A stretch of DNA of 64,000 nt from an uncultured Opitutaceae bacterium (GTDB taxonomy: Bacteria > Verrucomicrobiota > Verrucomicrobiia > Opitutales > Opitutaceae). Made by a program: the position numbers and the translations under genes. The notes under the pieces were generated by a model. The model did not search any database. It saw only the letters and a list, made by a program, of their open reading frames with translations, and was not told the origin of the DNA. Positions within the stretch are counted from its first letter, which is position 1, and every line of letters starts with the position of its first letter. The stretch is from the NCBI GenBank assembly GCA_903919205.1, contig CAIXHE010000109.1, positions 1 to 64,000 on the forward strand, read 5' to 3'. Shown here one piece after another: positions 1 through 8,841 of this stretch.

Positions 1-159
1 CGCCGGGTCGAGCTGGATGATCTTCTCGATGTCATCCGCGCCGCTCGAGCTGTCCTGCAGCACGGCGATCAGGCGCGGCATGAGCGAGGGGGCGCTGGGT
101 AGCCGGAGGGCCTGCTCGCAGACGAACTCGAGGCTCGGGGGACGGGATGTGTGGATCAT
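1..159 (-). CDS. HDOD-domain protein, N-terminal fragment (truncated by window edge)
   Basis: Reverse-strand ATG at 159 gives MIHTSRPPSLEFVCEQALRLPSAPSLMPRLIAVLQDSSSGADDIEKIIQLDPA, typical of an HDOD N-terminus; directly downstream of cheA; absent from ORF track because it runs off the window. Confidence 0.75.
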   Translation of the reverse strand, partial: MIHTSRPPSLEFVCEQALRLPSAPSLMPRLIAVLQDSSSGADDIEKIIQLDPA

Positions 160-183
160 TTCTATCGCGTGCTGTGGGTCGTG

Positions 184-2352
184 CTAGGCTGCCTGAAGGA
201 GGGCTCCCGGGTCGAGGATGAGGGCGATGTTGCCGTCGCCCAGGATGGCGCCGCCGGCGACCCCGGGTATGCTCTGCATGAAGGCCCCGAGGTTCTTGAT
301 CACGACCTCCTGCTTGCTCACCATCTCGTCCACAAGGAGGGCGGACGTCTTTCCCGAGACCTCGAGGATGACCAGGATGCCGTCCCAAGGGGCCTCAGTG
401 TGGAGCGAAATGCCGAAGCGGCGGTGGAGCCGGTGAATCGGCAGCAGGCGGCCGCGCAGGTCGAGCACCTCGCCCCGCCCGTGGACGGTGGAGATCGACT
501 CCCTCGTGGGACGCAGCGCCATCTGCACCGAGGTGCTCGGCAGGATGAAGCGGTCCTCGCCCACCCGCACGACGAGCCCGTCGATGATCGCCATCGTGAG
601 CGGCAGCTTGATCTTGAAGGTGGAGCCGACGCCTACGTCCGAGGTGATCTCGATCTTGCCGCGCAGCTTGTCGATGTTGCGCTTCACGACGTCCATGCCG
701 ACGCCCCGGCCGGAGACGGCGGTGACCTTCTCGGCGGTGGAGAACCCGGGAGCGAAGATGAGGGCGAGGATCTCCTCGCGGCTGAGCGCTGCGCCGGAGG
801 CCACGACGCCCTTCTCGATCGCCTTGCGAAGGATCTTGTCCGGGTCGATGCCCCGCCCGTCGTCCTGGAGCTCGATTACGAGGTTGCTGCCCTGGTGGTA
901 GGCCTTCAGGTGGAGGATGCCGGTCTCGGGCTTTCCCTTGGCGACCCGGTCGGCGGTGGGCTCGAGGCCGTGGTCGAGCGCGTTGCGCACCATGTGCACC
1001 AGCGGGTCGCCGATTTCCTCGACCACCGTGCGGTCGAGCTCGGTCTCGTCGCCGCTCGTCTGGAACTGGACCTTCTTGCCGAAGTCGCGGGCCAGGTCGC
1101 GCGCGAGGCGCTCCATCTTCTGGAAGGTGGGCTTGATGGGGATCATCCGCAGCGACATCGCGGTGTGCTGGAGGTCCTTGGTGATGCGGTTGAGCTGCGC
1201 CACGTTGCGCTGCAGCGGCGAGCCGGTGTCCCCGTGGGCGCGCGCCGTCTCCATCAGCTGGCTCTGGACGATGACGAGCTCGCCGACCACGTCCATCAGC
1301 GAGTCGAGCTTCTCCGTGTTGACGCGCACGGTGGCCCCGCCCGCGGCCTTGGCCTGGGGCGCGCCGTGAACGACGGCCTTCTGGGTCGAGGCGGCCTCCG
1401 GAGCGTGCTCGGCCTGTGCCGGCTCCGGACGGGCTGCCTCCGCGGGCGCAGGCGACATGGTGAACGGGGGCTCCGAGGCCTCCGCGACGGCCCGCCGCTC
1501 GGCCGGGGCCTCGTCGGGGAGGTTCATGTTCGACGGTGCGGAGGCGAGCCTGCGCACGGCGAGGATCAGATGGCCCACCGGGACGACGGTCTCCGGGAGC
1601 TTGCCGGACTCGAGCGCCACGGCCACCTGCTGGGTAAGGGTCTGGAGGGCGTCGCGGCTGCGCAGGATCTCGGTGATGATCGCCGAGTTGAGCCTCAGCT
1701 TGTTGTTGCGCGCCAGGTCGAGCAGCGACTCGACCTCGTGGGCGAGCGTGTGCATTGGCATCAGGCCGAGGAAGCCCGCGTTGCCCTTGATGGTGTGGAA
1801 GGAGCGGAAGATCGAATTGAGCGCCTCGGGGTCGTCGGGCTGCTGTTCCAGGGCGAGGAGCGCCGCCTCGATCTGCTGCAGGTGCTCGACGGCCTCGCCG
1901 TGGAACTCACCGAGCAGCTCCTGGTTGTCCTCCAGGTGGAGGGTGAGCTTCACGTCGGGGGGCGCGGCGGCCTCCTCGGCGGCGGGCGCGGTGGGCGCCT
2001 GCGGCGCGGCCCGCTCGGCCGGGGCCCCGGCTGCTGCGGCCACGGCTACGGGCTTTCCCGCCTTCAGATCGCCCAGGGCGGCCATCAGCCAGTTGGCGAG
2101 GCCGCGCAGCTCCGTCAGCAGCGCCTCGTCGAACGGCTTCGCCGCATCGAGGCACCTGTCGAGCTTAAGGTGAAGGGCGGCAATGGGTTGCTGGAGCGCG
2201 GGATCACCGGCACACAGGTCCCGGAGGTCCCCGAGGAGGCTGTAGGCCGGCACCATGCCGTCGTCCTTGCCGGGCTGCGCGAGGACGGATTCGGTGGCGA
2301 GACGGTTGAGGGCGTCTTCGAGGGGGCTGTACGCGTCGGAGGGTATGGGCAT
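184..2352 (-). CDS. cheA: Chemotaxis histidine kinase CheA
   Basis: HPT motif (FRSFHTIKGNAGFLGL), HATPase motifs (MVRNALDHGLE, DDGRGID, SGRGVGMDVV), C-terminal CheW-like domain. Confidence 0.95.
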   Translation of the reverse strand: MPIPSDAYSPLEDALNRLATESVLAQPGKDDGMVPAYSLLGDLRDLCAGDPALQQPIAALHLKLDRCLDAAKPFDEALLTELRGLANWLMAALGDLKAGKPVAVAAAAGAPAERAAPQAPTAPAAEEAAAPPDVKLTLHLEDNQELLGEFHGEAVEHLQQIEAALLALEQQPDDPEALNSIFRSFHTIKGNAGFLGLMPMHTLAHEVESLLDLARNNKLRLNSAIITEILRSRDALQTLTQQVAVALESGKLPETVVPVGHLILAVRRLASAPSNMNLPDEAPAERRAVAEASEPPFTMSPAPAEAARPEPAQAEHAPEAASTQKAVVHGAPQAKAAGGATVRVNTEKLDSLMDVVGELVIVQSQLMETARAHGDTGSPLQRNVAQLNRITKDLQHTAMSLRMIPIKPTFQKMERLARDLARDFGKKVQFQTSGDETELDRTVVEEIGDPLVHMVRNALDHGLEPTADRVAKGKPETGILHLKAYHQGSNLVIELQDDGRGIDPDKILRKAIEKGVVASGAALSREEILALIFAPGFSTAEKVTAVSGRGVGMDVVKRNIDKLRGKIEITSDVGVGSTFKIKLPLTMAIIDGLVVRVGEDRFILPSTSVQMALRPTRESISTVHGRGEVLDLRGRLLPIHRLHRRFGISLHTEAPWDGILVILEVSGKTSALLVDEMVSKQEVVIKNLGAFMQSIPGVAGGAILGDGNIALILDPGALLQAA

Positions 2353-2479
2353 TTCGCCTGAGGGTTTATGCGCGGTGCGCGCTACGCATTCTTCGACGCA
2401 ACGGGGGCCAAATTAACCGTTTTCGCGGAGGATCTGGGCGGTGCGGCGGCCGGCCCGCATCGCGCCCCCGGAAAGACGG

Positions 2480-2510
2480 CGGGCGGCGCACCCCACAAGT
2501 GCGCCGCCCG
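2480..2510 (-). terminator. Stem-loop just downstream of the REC-REC-STAS gene
   Basis: CGGGCGGCGCA / TGCGCCGCCCG perfect 11-bp stem, 9-nt loop, 26 nt after the reverse-strand stop at 2537. Confidence 0.5.
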
Positions 2511-2536
2511 CGTTGTTACCCCCGGACAAGATCTGC

Positions 2537-3721
2537 CTACGTGCTGGCGAGTTGTTCCGCCTGCGGTACCTTGCCCAAACTGGCCCTCGCCTCGTCGACC
2601 GAGTCGAAGAAATTCCAACCGCGCGTGTCCTCGAAGCCCTTGCACTCGGCGACGATCTGGGGGTTGCCGACCAGCGCGAACTGGAGGCCCAGGTCGCGGC
2701 AGTTCTGCATGGCCTGGAAGAGGAGCTTGATCACGCCCATGTGGAGCGACTTTAGAAGGTGGATGTCGATCACGACCTTGTTGTGGCCGGCGTCCACCGC
2801 ATCGGCGAACTTCGGCTTGAGGTAGTTGGCCGCCTCGGCCAGCACCGTCGGCCCGCAGTTCTCGGGCAGGCGCATGATCAGCGTCTCGGCCTCGATCGCG
2901 TAGTAGCGCTGCGAGGTGTCGAGGTTCATCGCCTTCGCGATCTTGGTCTCCAGGTCGCCCACGTCGATCGGCTTGGTGACCAGGGCGCTGAAGCCCACAG
3001 TCTGCGCCTGCTGCTGCTGGGTCGTCTCGGTCTTCACCACGAGGGCGAAGATCGGCGTGTACTTAGTCTTCACGTTCGTGCGAAGCAGGCGGAACAGCGT
3101 GAAGGCCGTCTCCTCGGGGAGCGAGAGGCTGACCATCACCAGGTCCGGAGGGGTGCGTGTGCAGAAGTCGATCGCCTCGCCCTGGGTCGCGACGCCGTGC
3201 ACCTTCCAGGGGGTGTGCTTGAGTCCCTCGGTGATCTGCTGGATGATCGCCGGCTTGTCCTCGACCACCAGCAGCTCGGCCGGGTCGAAGATGCTCTTGG
3301 TCTTGGACGGGGCCTCGGAGAGGGGCTTCAGGTCGATGACGCGTCCGACCTTCTCGATCAGGACGTCCTCCTTGAAGGGCTTCACGAGGTAGTCGCGCAC
3401 GCCGATCTTGGCGATCTTCAGCACGTGGTCGCGGCCGCCCTCGGCCGTGAGCATCATGACGGGGATCCCCTTGAGGGTCGCGTCGCTCTTCAACTTGGTG
3501 AGCATCTCGACGCCGTCCATGACGGGCATGGTGACGTCGAGGAGGATGATGTCGGGGGTTTCCTTCGACGCCACGGCCAGGCCCTCGACGCCGTTGCCGG
3601 CCTCGAGGATCTCACAGTCGTAGCCCTTGAAGGCCTTCTTAACTATGATGCGGACGGTCTTCGAATCGTCCACGGTGAGAATCTTGTAGCGCATAGTAGG
3701 AGTTATTGGCTCAGTCGCCAA
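2537..3721 (-). CDS. Response regulator with two receiver domains and a C-terminal STAS-like domain
   Basis: YKILTVDDSKTVRIIVKKAF...DIILLDVTMPVMDG; second REC-like LLVVEDKPAII...DLVMVSLSLPEE; C-terminal STAS-like VVIDIHLLKSLHMGVIKLLFQAMQ. Start could be the ATG at 3694. Confidence 0.85.
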   Translation of the reverse strand: MATEPITPTMRYKILTVDDSKTVRIIVKKAFKGYDCEILEAGNGVEGLAVASKETPDIILLDVTMPVMDGVEMLTKLKSDATLKGIPVMMLTAEGGRDHVLKIAKIGVRDYLVKPFKEDVLIEKVGRVIDLKPLSEAPSKTKSIFDPAELLVVEDKPAIIQQITEGLKHTPWKVHGVATQGEAIDFCTRTPPDLVMVSLSLPEETAFTLFRLLRTNVKTKYTPIFALVVKTETTQQQQAQTVGFSALVTKPIDVGDLETKIAKAMNLDTSQRYYAIEAETLIMRLPENCGPTVLAEAANYLKPKFADAVDAGHNKVVIDIHLLKSLHMGVIKLLFQAMQNCRDLGLQFALVGNPQIVAECKGFEDTRGWNFFDSVDEARASLGKVPQAEQLAST

Positions 3722-4244
3722 ATTTCATGAGGATGTCGGCCACCACGCGGTGGCCTCCGCAGTCGAAATGGTAGATGTGTCGGGTCGCGGAGCTGATCGG
3801 CTCGATGCAGAAGCTGCTGCCGCGAAGGATCGACGGGATGGTCAGCTTGCAGGGGTAGCCATAGTCGCAGAGGGCGTTCTTGAAGCCGCCGACCGACATG
3901 TTGGTGACCTCGGCGATCGCGTCGTTGATCGCCTCGTCGCCGGCCTCGTCGAGCTCGGCGTCGCTCATTCCCAGCAGGTGGCAGGTGCAGCGCCGGGCGA
4001 AGGGGAGGTCCAGGTAGAGATAGATGAGGCCGTTGGCATCGCCGATGAATCCCACCGTGCCGACCACGTGCGGGCTGGCGCCCTCTCGGGCCGCGTGGAG
4101 AGGGGGCCACGGCTCGTCGGCCGCCTGCTCGGTGCCTTTGACCAGCACCGCGTCGACACCCAACATGGTTTTGAAAACATCACCGACCGAAGTCTTGATG
4201 AACTTGTGGATCGTGGCTTCGGAGATTTCCTGGTTTACGGGCAT
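3711..4244 (-). CDS. cheX: CheX-like chemotaxis phosphatase domain protein
   Basis: INDAIAEVTNMSVGGFKNAL resembles the CheC/CheX E-x2-N motif region; adjacent to chemotaxis genes. Confidence 0.7.
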   Translation of the reverse strand: MPVNQEISEATIHKFIKTSVGDVFKTMLGVDAVLVKGTEQAADEPWPPLHAAREGASPHVVGTVGFIGDANGLIYLYLDLPFARRCTCHLLGMSDAELDEAGDEAINDAIAEVTNMSVGGFKNALCDYGYPCKLTIPSILRGSSFCIEPISSATRHIYHFDCGGHRVVADILMKFGD

Positions 4245-4274
4245 GGGTCGTGCAGGAGTTTGAGGATTGCTTGG

Positions 4275-4301
4275 TTATCGGCGCATTCGACTCGGGATTT
4301 A
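4275..4301 (-). promoter_or_regulatory. Sigma-28-like promoter for cheX unit
   Basis: TAAA-TCCCGAGTCGAATGC-GCCGATAA, exact 15-nt spacing, about 30 nt upstream of ATG at 4244. Confidence 0.75.
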
Positions 4302-4365
4302 ACCGGAATGCGCGAAACCTTCCTGCAAAGGGCGATTTGTTGGGCCCGCCCGCGGCCCGGGCGCC

Positions 4366-5802
4366 TCAGGCGTCGGGCGTGTCCAGGTCCGCCGAGATGG
4401 AATCCCCAGCCTCTCGGTACTCCTGAAGCTTGTTGCGCAGCGTGCGAATGCTGATGCCGAGCGCCGCGGCGGCCTGTGTGCGGTTGCCCCCGGTCTTTCG
4501 CAGGGCCGCCAGAATCGCCTGCTTCTCGAGCTGGTCCAGGCGCACGACCTCGCCGTCCGTGATCGGCGCGGCCGGCTCCTCGGCCACGGCGGGCGCGGCC
4601 TCCGAGCTGGGGTAGGCGGGCTCGGGTTCGAAATTCACCCCGGGCAGGCCGAGCGAGGCCGCGGTCACGGGGCGGCCGCCCTCGGAGAGGATCACCGCGC
4701 GCTCGATCGTGTTCTGCAGCTCGCGCACGTTGCCCGGCCACCGGTAGGCCTGGATCGCGGAGCGGGCGGAGTCCGAGAGCCCGGTCACCTTGATGCCGTG
4801 CTTGCGCGCGAACCTGCGCAGGAAGTGCTCGGCGAGCATCGGGATGTCCTCCGAGCGCTCGCGAAGCGGGGGCACCATCACGGGGAACACGTTGAGGCGG
4901 TAGTAGAGATCCTGCCTGAAGTCGCCCTTCTCAACGTAGCTGATCAGGTCGCGGTTGGACGTGGCGATGATGCGCACGTTCACCTTGATCGTTCGGTTGC
5001 CCCCCACCCGCTCGAACTCGCGCTCCTGGAGCACGCGCAGGAGCTTGGCCTGCAGTCCGGGCGGGATCTCGCTCACCTCGTCCAGGAGCAGCGTCCCGTG
5101 GTTCGCGAGCTCGAAGCGGCCCTCGCGGCGCTCGGTCGCCCCGGTGAAGGCCCCGCGCTCGTGGCCGAAGAACTCGCTCTCCATCAGGGTCTCGGAGATG
5201 GCCGCGCAGTTTACCTTGATGTAGGGGTGGTCGCGGCGCGGGCTCCTGCGGTAGAACTCGCGGGCGATCATCTCCTTGCCGGTGCCGCTCTCGCCGGTGA
5301 CCAGCACGGTGGCGTCCGTCAGGGCCACCCGGTCGATCAGCTGGCGCAGGCGCAGCATGGCCGGGCTGCGCCCGACGAGGACGCTGTCCTCGTCCTCCGG
5401 GTCGTCGGTCAGGAGCTTGTTGACGCCGACCAGCTGGCTGTAGGACTGGGCCTTGCGCAGGATGACCTCGATCTGGCTCGGCGAAAAGGGCTTGAGCACG
5501 TAGTCGAAGGCGCCGGCCCGCATGCAGGACACGGCCGACTCGATCGTGCCGTAGCCGGTCACCATGACGACCAGCGGGCGCTCGGGCAGCGCCATCACCT
5601 GCTCGAGGAACTTCTGGCCGTCCCCGTCGGGCAGGCGCAGGTCGAGCAGCATCATGTCGAACGCCTCGCGCTCGATGCTCGCCTTCGCCTCCGCAAGGCT
5701 GGAGGCGCAGGCCACCGTGTACTTCTGCCGCGCGAAAATGCTCTGCAGCAGGCTCCGCACGATGGGCTCGTCCTCTACGATGAGAATTTTTTCAAGGGAC
5801 AT
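4366..5802 (-). CDS. Sigma-54-dependent NtrC-family response regulator
   Basis: REC (ILIVEDEPIV...MLLDLRLPDGDG), AAA+ with GESGTGKE and GAFTGA, Fis-type HTH (NRTQAAAALGISIRTLRNKLQEY). Confidence 0.95.
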   Translation of the reverse strand: MSLEKILIVEDEPIVRSLLQSIFARQKYTVACASSLAEAKASIEREAFDMMLLDLRLPDGDGQKFLEQVMALPERPLVVMVTGYGTIESAVSCMRAGAFDYVLKPFSPSQIEVILRKAQSYSQLVGVNKLLTDDPEDEDSVLVGRSPAMLRLRQLIDRVALTDATVLVTGESGTGKEMIAREFYRRSPRRDHPYIKVNCAAISETLMESEFFGHERGAFTGATERREGRFELANHGTLLLDEVSEIPPGLQAKLLRVLQEREFERVGGNRTIKVNVRIIATSNRDLISYVEKGDFRQDLYYRLNVFPVMVPPLRERSEDIPMLAEHFLRRFARKHGIKVTGLSDSARSAIQAYRWPGNVRELQNTIERAVILSEGGRPVTAASLGLPGVNFEPEPAYPSSEAAPAVAEEPAAPITDGEVVRLDQLEKQAILAALRKTGGNRTQAAAALGISIRTLRNKLQEYREAGDSISADLDTPDA

Positions 5803-5908
5803 GGTGCGAAGCGCGGTAGCCGACCCGGATGGAAACCCGGGAGGGACACGCTATCGCAAGGCGAACGGGCGGTTCAACCAAATGTTCGATGCGTAGAGAC
5901 CGCAGGCC

Positions 5909-6346
5909 CTAGGCAGAGATTAGCATTGACCTGAGCTGCCAGGCGACCTCGGTCGGCAGGTAGGGCTTCGCGACGTGCACGGTCGCCCCCTCTGAAACCA
6001 TCGTCGCAACGGTCTCCCGGGTGTCCATGCCCCCCGCGAGGAAGACCGTGAGCCGCGGCTCGACGGCGCGCGCCCGCAGGCAGAACTCTCGGCCCTCGCC
6101 CCCGGACTGGTGGCAGTCCACGAAGACGGCGGAGGCCTCGCCACGGTGCGCGGAGAGCCAGTCGGCCGCCTCGATCAGGCCGCCGGGCCAGACCACCTTC
6201 ATGTCGGCGCGGGAAAAAACGCCGGTGAGCATGCGGCCGATCGAGTACTCGTCGGCCGCGACCACCACCACGCCGCCCCGGGGCGAACGGTCGGTCGCCT
6301 CCCTCGATATCCGGGGAGAGGCTGGAAGGGTGAGCTCTGAAGCCAT
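5909..6346 (-). CDS. Single-domain response-regulator-like protein
   Basis: VVVVAADEYSIGRML...AVFVDCHQSGGEG...VHVAKPYLPTEV receiver-like pattern. Confidence 0.65.
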   Translation of the reverse strand: MASELTLPASPRISREATDRSPRGGVVVVAADEYSIGRMLTGVFSRADMKVVWPGGLIEAADWLSAHRGEASAVFVDCHQSGGEGREFCLRARAVEPRLTVFLAGGMDTRETVATMVSEGATVHVAKPYLPTEVAWQLRSMLISA

Positions 6347-6392
6347 CGCCCATGCTCTTCGGTCCGCCGTCGGGCGAACTTTAGAATTTCTT

Positions 6393-6419
6393 TAAAGGCG
6401 CGCCCGGCGCGGCCGATTA
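6393..6419 (+). promoter_or_regulatory. Sigma-28-like promoter for the 140-aa unknown protein
   Basis: TAAA-GGCGCGCCCGGCGCG-GCCGATTA, exact 15-nt spacing. Confidence 0.7.
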
Positions 6420-6461
6420 AGACCTCTGGAGCCGTCCCCGCCAAAAAGCACCCCTTCCCAA

Positions 6462-6884
6462 ATGCCCACCAGACTCCTGTCGTTCCTCACTGAAATAGAA
6501 AAGGCGCTGGTCAAGGAATCGGCCTCGAACATGGGCCCGACCTGGGACTGCAGCCGGATGGTGAGCTACCACCAGAGCATCGCCCGGATGATCCTCTCCA
6601 CTCCCAAGGACGCTGAGAGTCCCGCCCCGGGCGGCGCCGTCTTCCTCCAGAGCTTCCTCCTCTCCGACGGCTCCCCCTGCATCAAGGCCAGCCTTTCCTG
6701 GGAGGGCAGCAACGAGACCTCGGTGGTCGCGGTGTATTCCAAGCCCCAGCTCAACTGGAAGGTAGAGGCGGGGAGAGTGGCCTCGAAATGGCTGGCCGGA
6801 CCCCCTGCGGCCGCCACCGTAGAGGGCCTCCACGAGCCCGCTCGCGACGCGTCGATGGCTCCCCTTTCGGCCGCCGTCGGCTGA
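6462..6884 (+). CDS. Hypothetical protein
   Basis: 140-aa ORF with a sigma-28-like promoter upstream; no family recognised. Confidence 0.65.
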   Translation: MPTRLLSFLTEIEKALVKESASNMGPTWDCSRMVSYHQSIARMILSTPKDAESPAPGGAVFLQSFLLSDGSPCIKASLSWEGSNETSVVAVYSKPQLNWKVEAGRVASKWLAGPPAAATVEGLHEPARDASMAPLSAAVG

Positions 6885-6907
6885 CCGCGCGGCAGGGCGG
6901 CCCGCCC

Positions 6908-7300
6908 TCAACCAACCGCCGAGAGCCTTCTAGGCACGACTGCCTGGCTGCCGTAGGTGTAGGCGGGTGCGATCTGCGAGAGTCGCCGGCGCGTGGCGTC
7001 GGTCCTCGAAAGCGCCTCCCGCGCGATGGAGATCTGGTCTGCCAGAAGTTCGTGGCTTCGCTGGCGCTTGGCCATGAGCCTGCGCACGCGTTCCTGGGCC
7101 TCGGGGTCAGCGGCCCCGGCGCCGATCTGGGCCAACTGCTCGACGACCGGGGTCGTGCGCTGCTGGGTGCGAAGGACGCCCTGGTAGTCGCGGGTCGCAA
7201 TCTGCGCCAGCTCCTGGTCGACCAGGGTGTCGAGCGCGGCCGCAAGGCGGGCGAAGGCGTTGCGGGGCGACTCCATGCGGTCAGGCGACCCGGCTGCCAC
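6908..7300 (-). CDS. FliT/FlgN-like small helical protein
   Basis: Small helical protein overlapping fliS; position and size typical of fliT. Confidence 0.5.
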   Translation of the reverse strand: MAAGSPDRMESPRNAFARLAAALDTLVDQELAQIATRDYQGVLRTQQRTTPVVEQLAQIGAGAADPEAQERVRRLMAKRQRSHELLADQISIAREALSRTDATRRRLSQIAPAYTYGSQAVVPRRLSAVG

Positions 7301-7703
7301 GGTCCATCGTGGCGTCCCTGCGCGAGAGCATCTCGGCCCAGGCGTCGCGGATCTCGCGCACGAGGCGCTCGACCTCGACCACGGGCTCGACCTGCTTCTT
7401 CATGTTGGCCTCGAAGAGGCGACGGATGTGGTAGCTGTAGAGGCGGTGCATCGTCTGCGCGAACTCCCCGCCCTGCTCCATGTCGAGGCCGCCCTGCAGC
7501 TCCGCGAGGATCCGCTGGGCCTTGACCAGGTGGTTGTTGATGACCTCGAAGCGCTTGAAGTCGCTCGGGGGGCGGTCGAACGCCTCGCGTGCGATCGCCA
7601 TCGACTTGAGGGCCCCGTCGAAGAGCATCAGCACCAGCTGGCCCGGGCTGGCCGTCAGCACCGCGGCCGCTCGGTAGGCCTGCGCATAGCCTTGGGCTAC
7701 CAT
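7281..7703 (-). CDS. fliS: Flagellar export chaperone FliS
   Basis: AYRAAAVLTASPGQLVLMLFDGALKSMAIAREAF...KAQRILAELQGGLDMEQGGEFAQTMHRLYSY. Confidence 0.95.
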   Translation of the reverse strand: MVAQGYAQAYRAAAVLTASPGQLVLMLFDGALKSMAIAREAFDRPPSDFKRFEVINNHLVKAQRILAELQGGLDMEQGGEFAQTMHRLYSYHIRRLFEANMKKQVEPVVEVERLVREIRDAWAEMLSRRDATMDRGSRVA

Positions 7704-7710
7704 GGCCGGC

Positions 7711-7995
7711 TCAGGTCTCGCTCTCGCTCAAATCGGGAGACGCAAGGATCTGGCTTGCGACGCTCCGGATGATCGAGGTTGACGGGTAGTTCGGGTCGGC
7801 CGCCAGGGCGCGGGCGCGGGCCACCACCTCGGGGCGCACCTCCGGCTGGCTGGCCAGGGCGCTCTTCAGGTAAGCGGCGCTGTCCGTTGAAATCTGGTCA
7901 GGCTTGCCCGGCAGCGGCCGTGCGGAAGCCTGTCCGGCGGCGGGCACGGGGGTCGTGCCTGCGGCCCTGTCGGAAGGGGACATGGAGGGTATCAT
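7711..7995 (-). CDS. flgM: FlgM-like anti-sigma-28 factor
   Basis: DQISTDSAAYLKSALASQPEVRPEVVARARALAADPNYPSTSIIRSVASQIL matches the FlgM-like pattern; upstream of fliS. Confidence 0.65.
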   Translation of the reverse strand: MIPSMSPSDRAAGTTPVPAAGQASARPLPGKPDQISTDSAAYLKSALASQPEVRPEVVARARALAADPNYPSTSIIRSVASQILASPDLSESET

Positions 7996-8067
7996 TGGCT
8001 TTTCGGTTTACGAAACGGTCTGCCTCTGATGGTTCGTTACAGGGAACGCCGTTGGATGTTGAGGAGA

Positions 8068-8094
8068 TTATCGGTCAAAGGGGGGGGCACTTTA
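8068..8094 (-). promoter_or_regulatory. Sigma-28-like promoter for flgM-fliS-fliT-like unit
   Basis: TAAA-GTGCCCCCCCTTTG-type spacer of 15 nt (plus strand 8076-8090) -ACCGATAA; overlaps the stop of the lipoprotein gene at 8092. Confidence 0.75.
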
Positions 8095-8835
8095 GCGGCC
8101 TTTGGGTGAATCCTTGCGGTCCGGGATGGCGGGGGCGTTGATCGGAGGCAGGGTCGAGAACATCGACGCCGTCGCGTACGCCGCAAAGCGCACCGGGGAC
8201 TGGAGCACGACGGGGCTGAGCCCCGCCGGCAGGCTCCCCTGGTCGCGGTTGGAGAGATAGTGCTCCGCGGCAGCCACCACCGCGGGGTCGTCCGCCGAGT
8301 AGATCGTGTCAAAGGTCCACACGAGGTGGGCGTTCGAGACCGTGGCGAGCTTGGCCCTAAACCCCAGCGAGAGAGGATGATAGGCCCTATACACGGTCAG
8401 GTCCACGAACAGCACCGCATCCGCCGCGTACTCGCGCCGGATGACGGCCATGAAGTTGCCGGGGATGGGGGAGACGGAGGGGAGTTCGTCCGTCTCGAAG
8501 AACCGGCGGCATTCCTCGCGCGTCAGCGGGACCACCTCGAAACGGTTCTGAAGCTGCAGGGCCGAGACCAGGACGGGGTCGAGCGCCGACACGCTCTCGG
8601 GCGAGGCCACCGTGCCCCCAGCCAGGGGCAGAAGGACCACCCGGCGCAGGGCGGCCGGCAGCTTGGCGTCGCCCCCGTGGTTCGACGGCACGAACTCCGG
8701 GACCTTCCTCTTGATCCCCGAGCTGTCGGCGGTGAAGTGGCCGCACCCGCACAGGGCCACCGCGAGCCCGGTGAGTAAGAGGGCCGCGGGCAGGCTTCGC
8801 AGGAGGCTCGGGATCCGGCCGGGGAGGGTCGTCAT
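8092..8835 (-). CDS. Predicted lipoprotein
   Basis: Lipobox-like LTGLAVALCGCG at N-terminus; directly downstream of fliD. Confidence 0.75.
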   Translation of the reverse strand: MTTLPGRIPSLLRSLPAALLLTGLAVALCGCGHFTADSSGIKRKVPEFVPSNHGGDAKLPAALRRVVLLPLAGGTVASPESVSALDPVLVSALQLQNRFEVVPLTREECRRFFETDELPSVSPIPGNFMAVIRREYAADAVLFVDLTVYRAYHPLSLGFRAKLATVSNAHLVWTFDTIYSADDPAVVAAAEHYLSNRDQGSLPAGLSPVVLQSPVRFAAYATASMFSTLPPINAPAIPDRKDSPKGR

Positions 8836-8841
8836 CGGGTC

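Noticed and set aside
151-2361. 736-aa plus-strand ORF antisense to cheA
   Set aside because: Product is low-complexity H/D/R/V/L-rich with no motifs; typical high-GC antisense ORF over a well-supported gene. The same applies to many long ORFs in the track (e.g. 12891..15206, 19786..22107, 31309..33843)
5851-5877. Possible sigma-28 site upstream of NtrC-type gene (TTGA...TGCGATAG)
   Set aside because: Core GCCGATAA poorly conserved; NtrC-family flagellar regulators are not normally FliA-dependent
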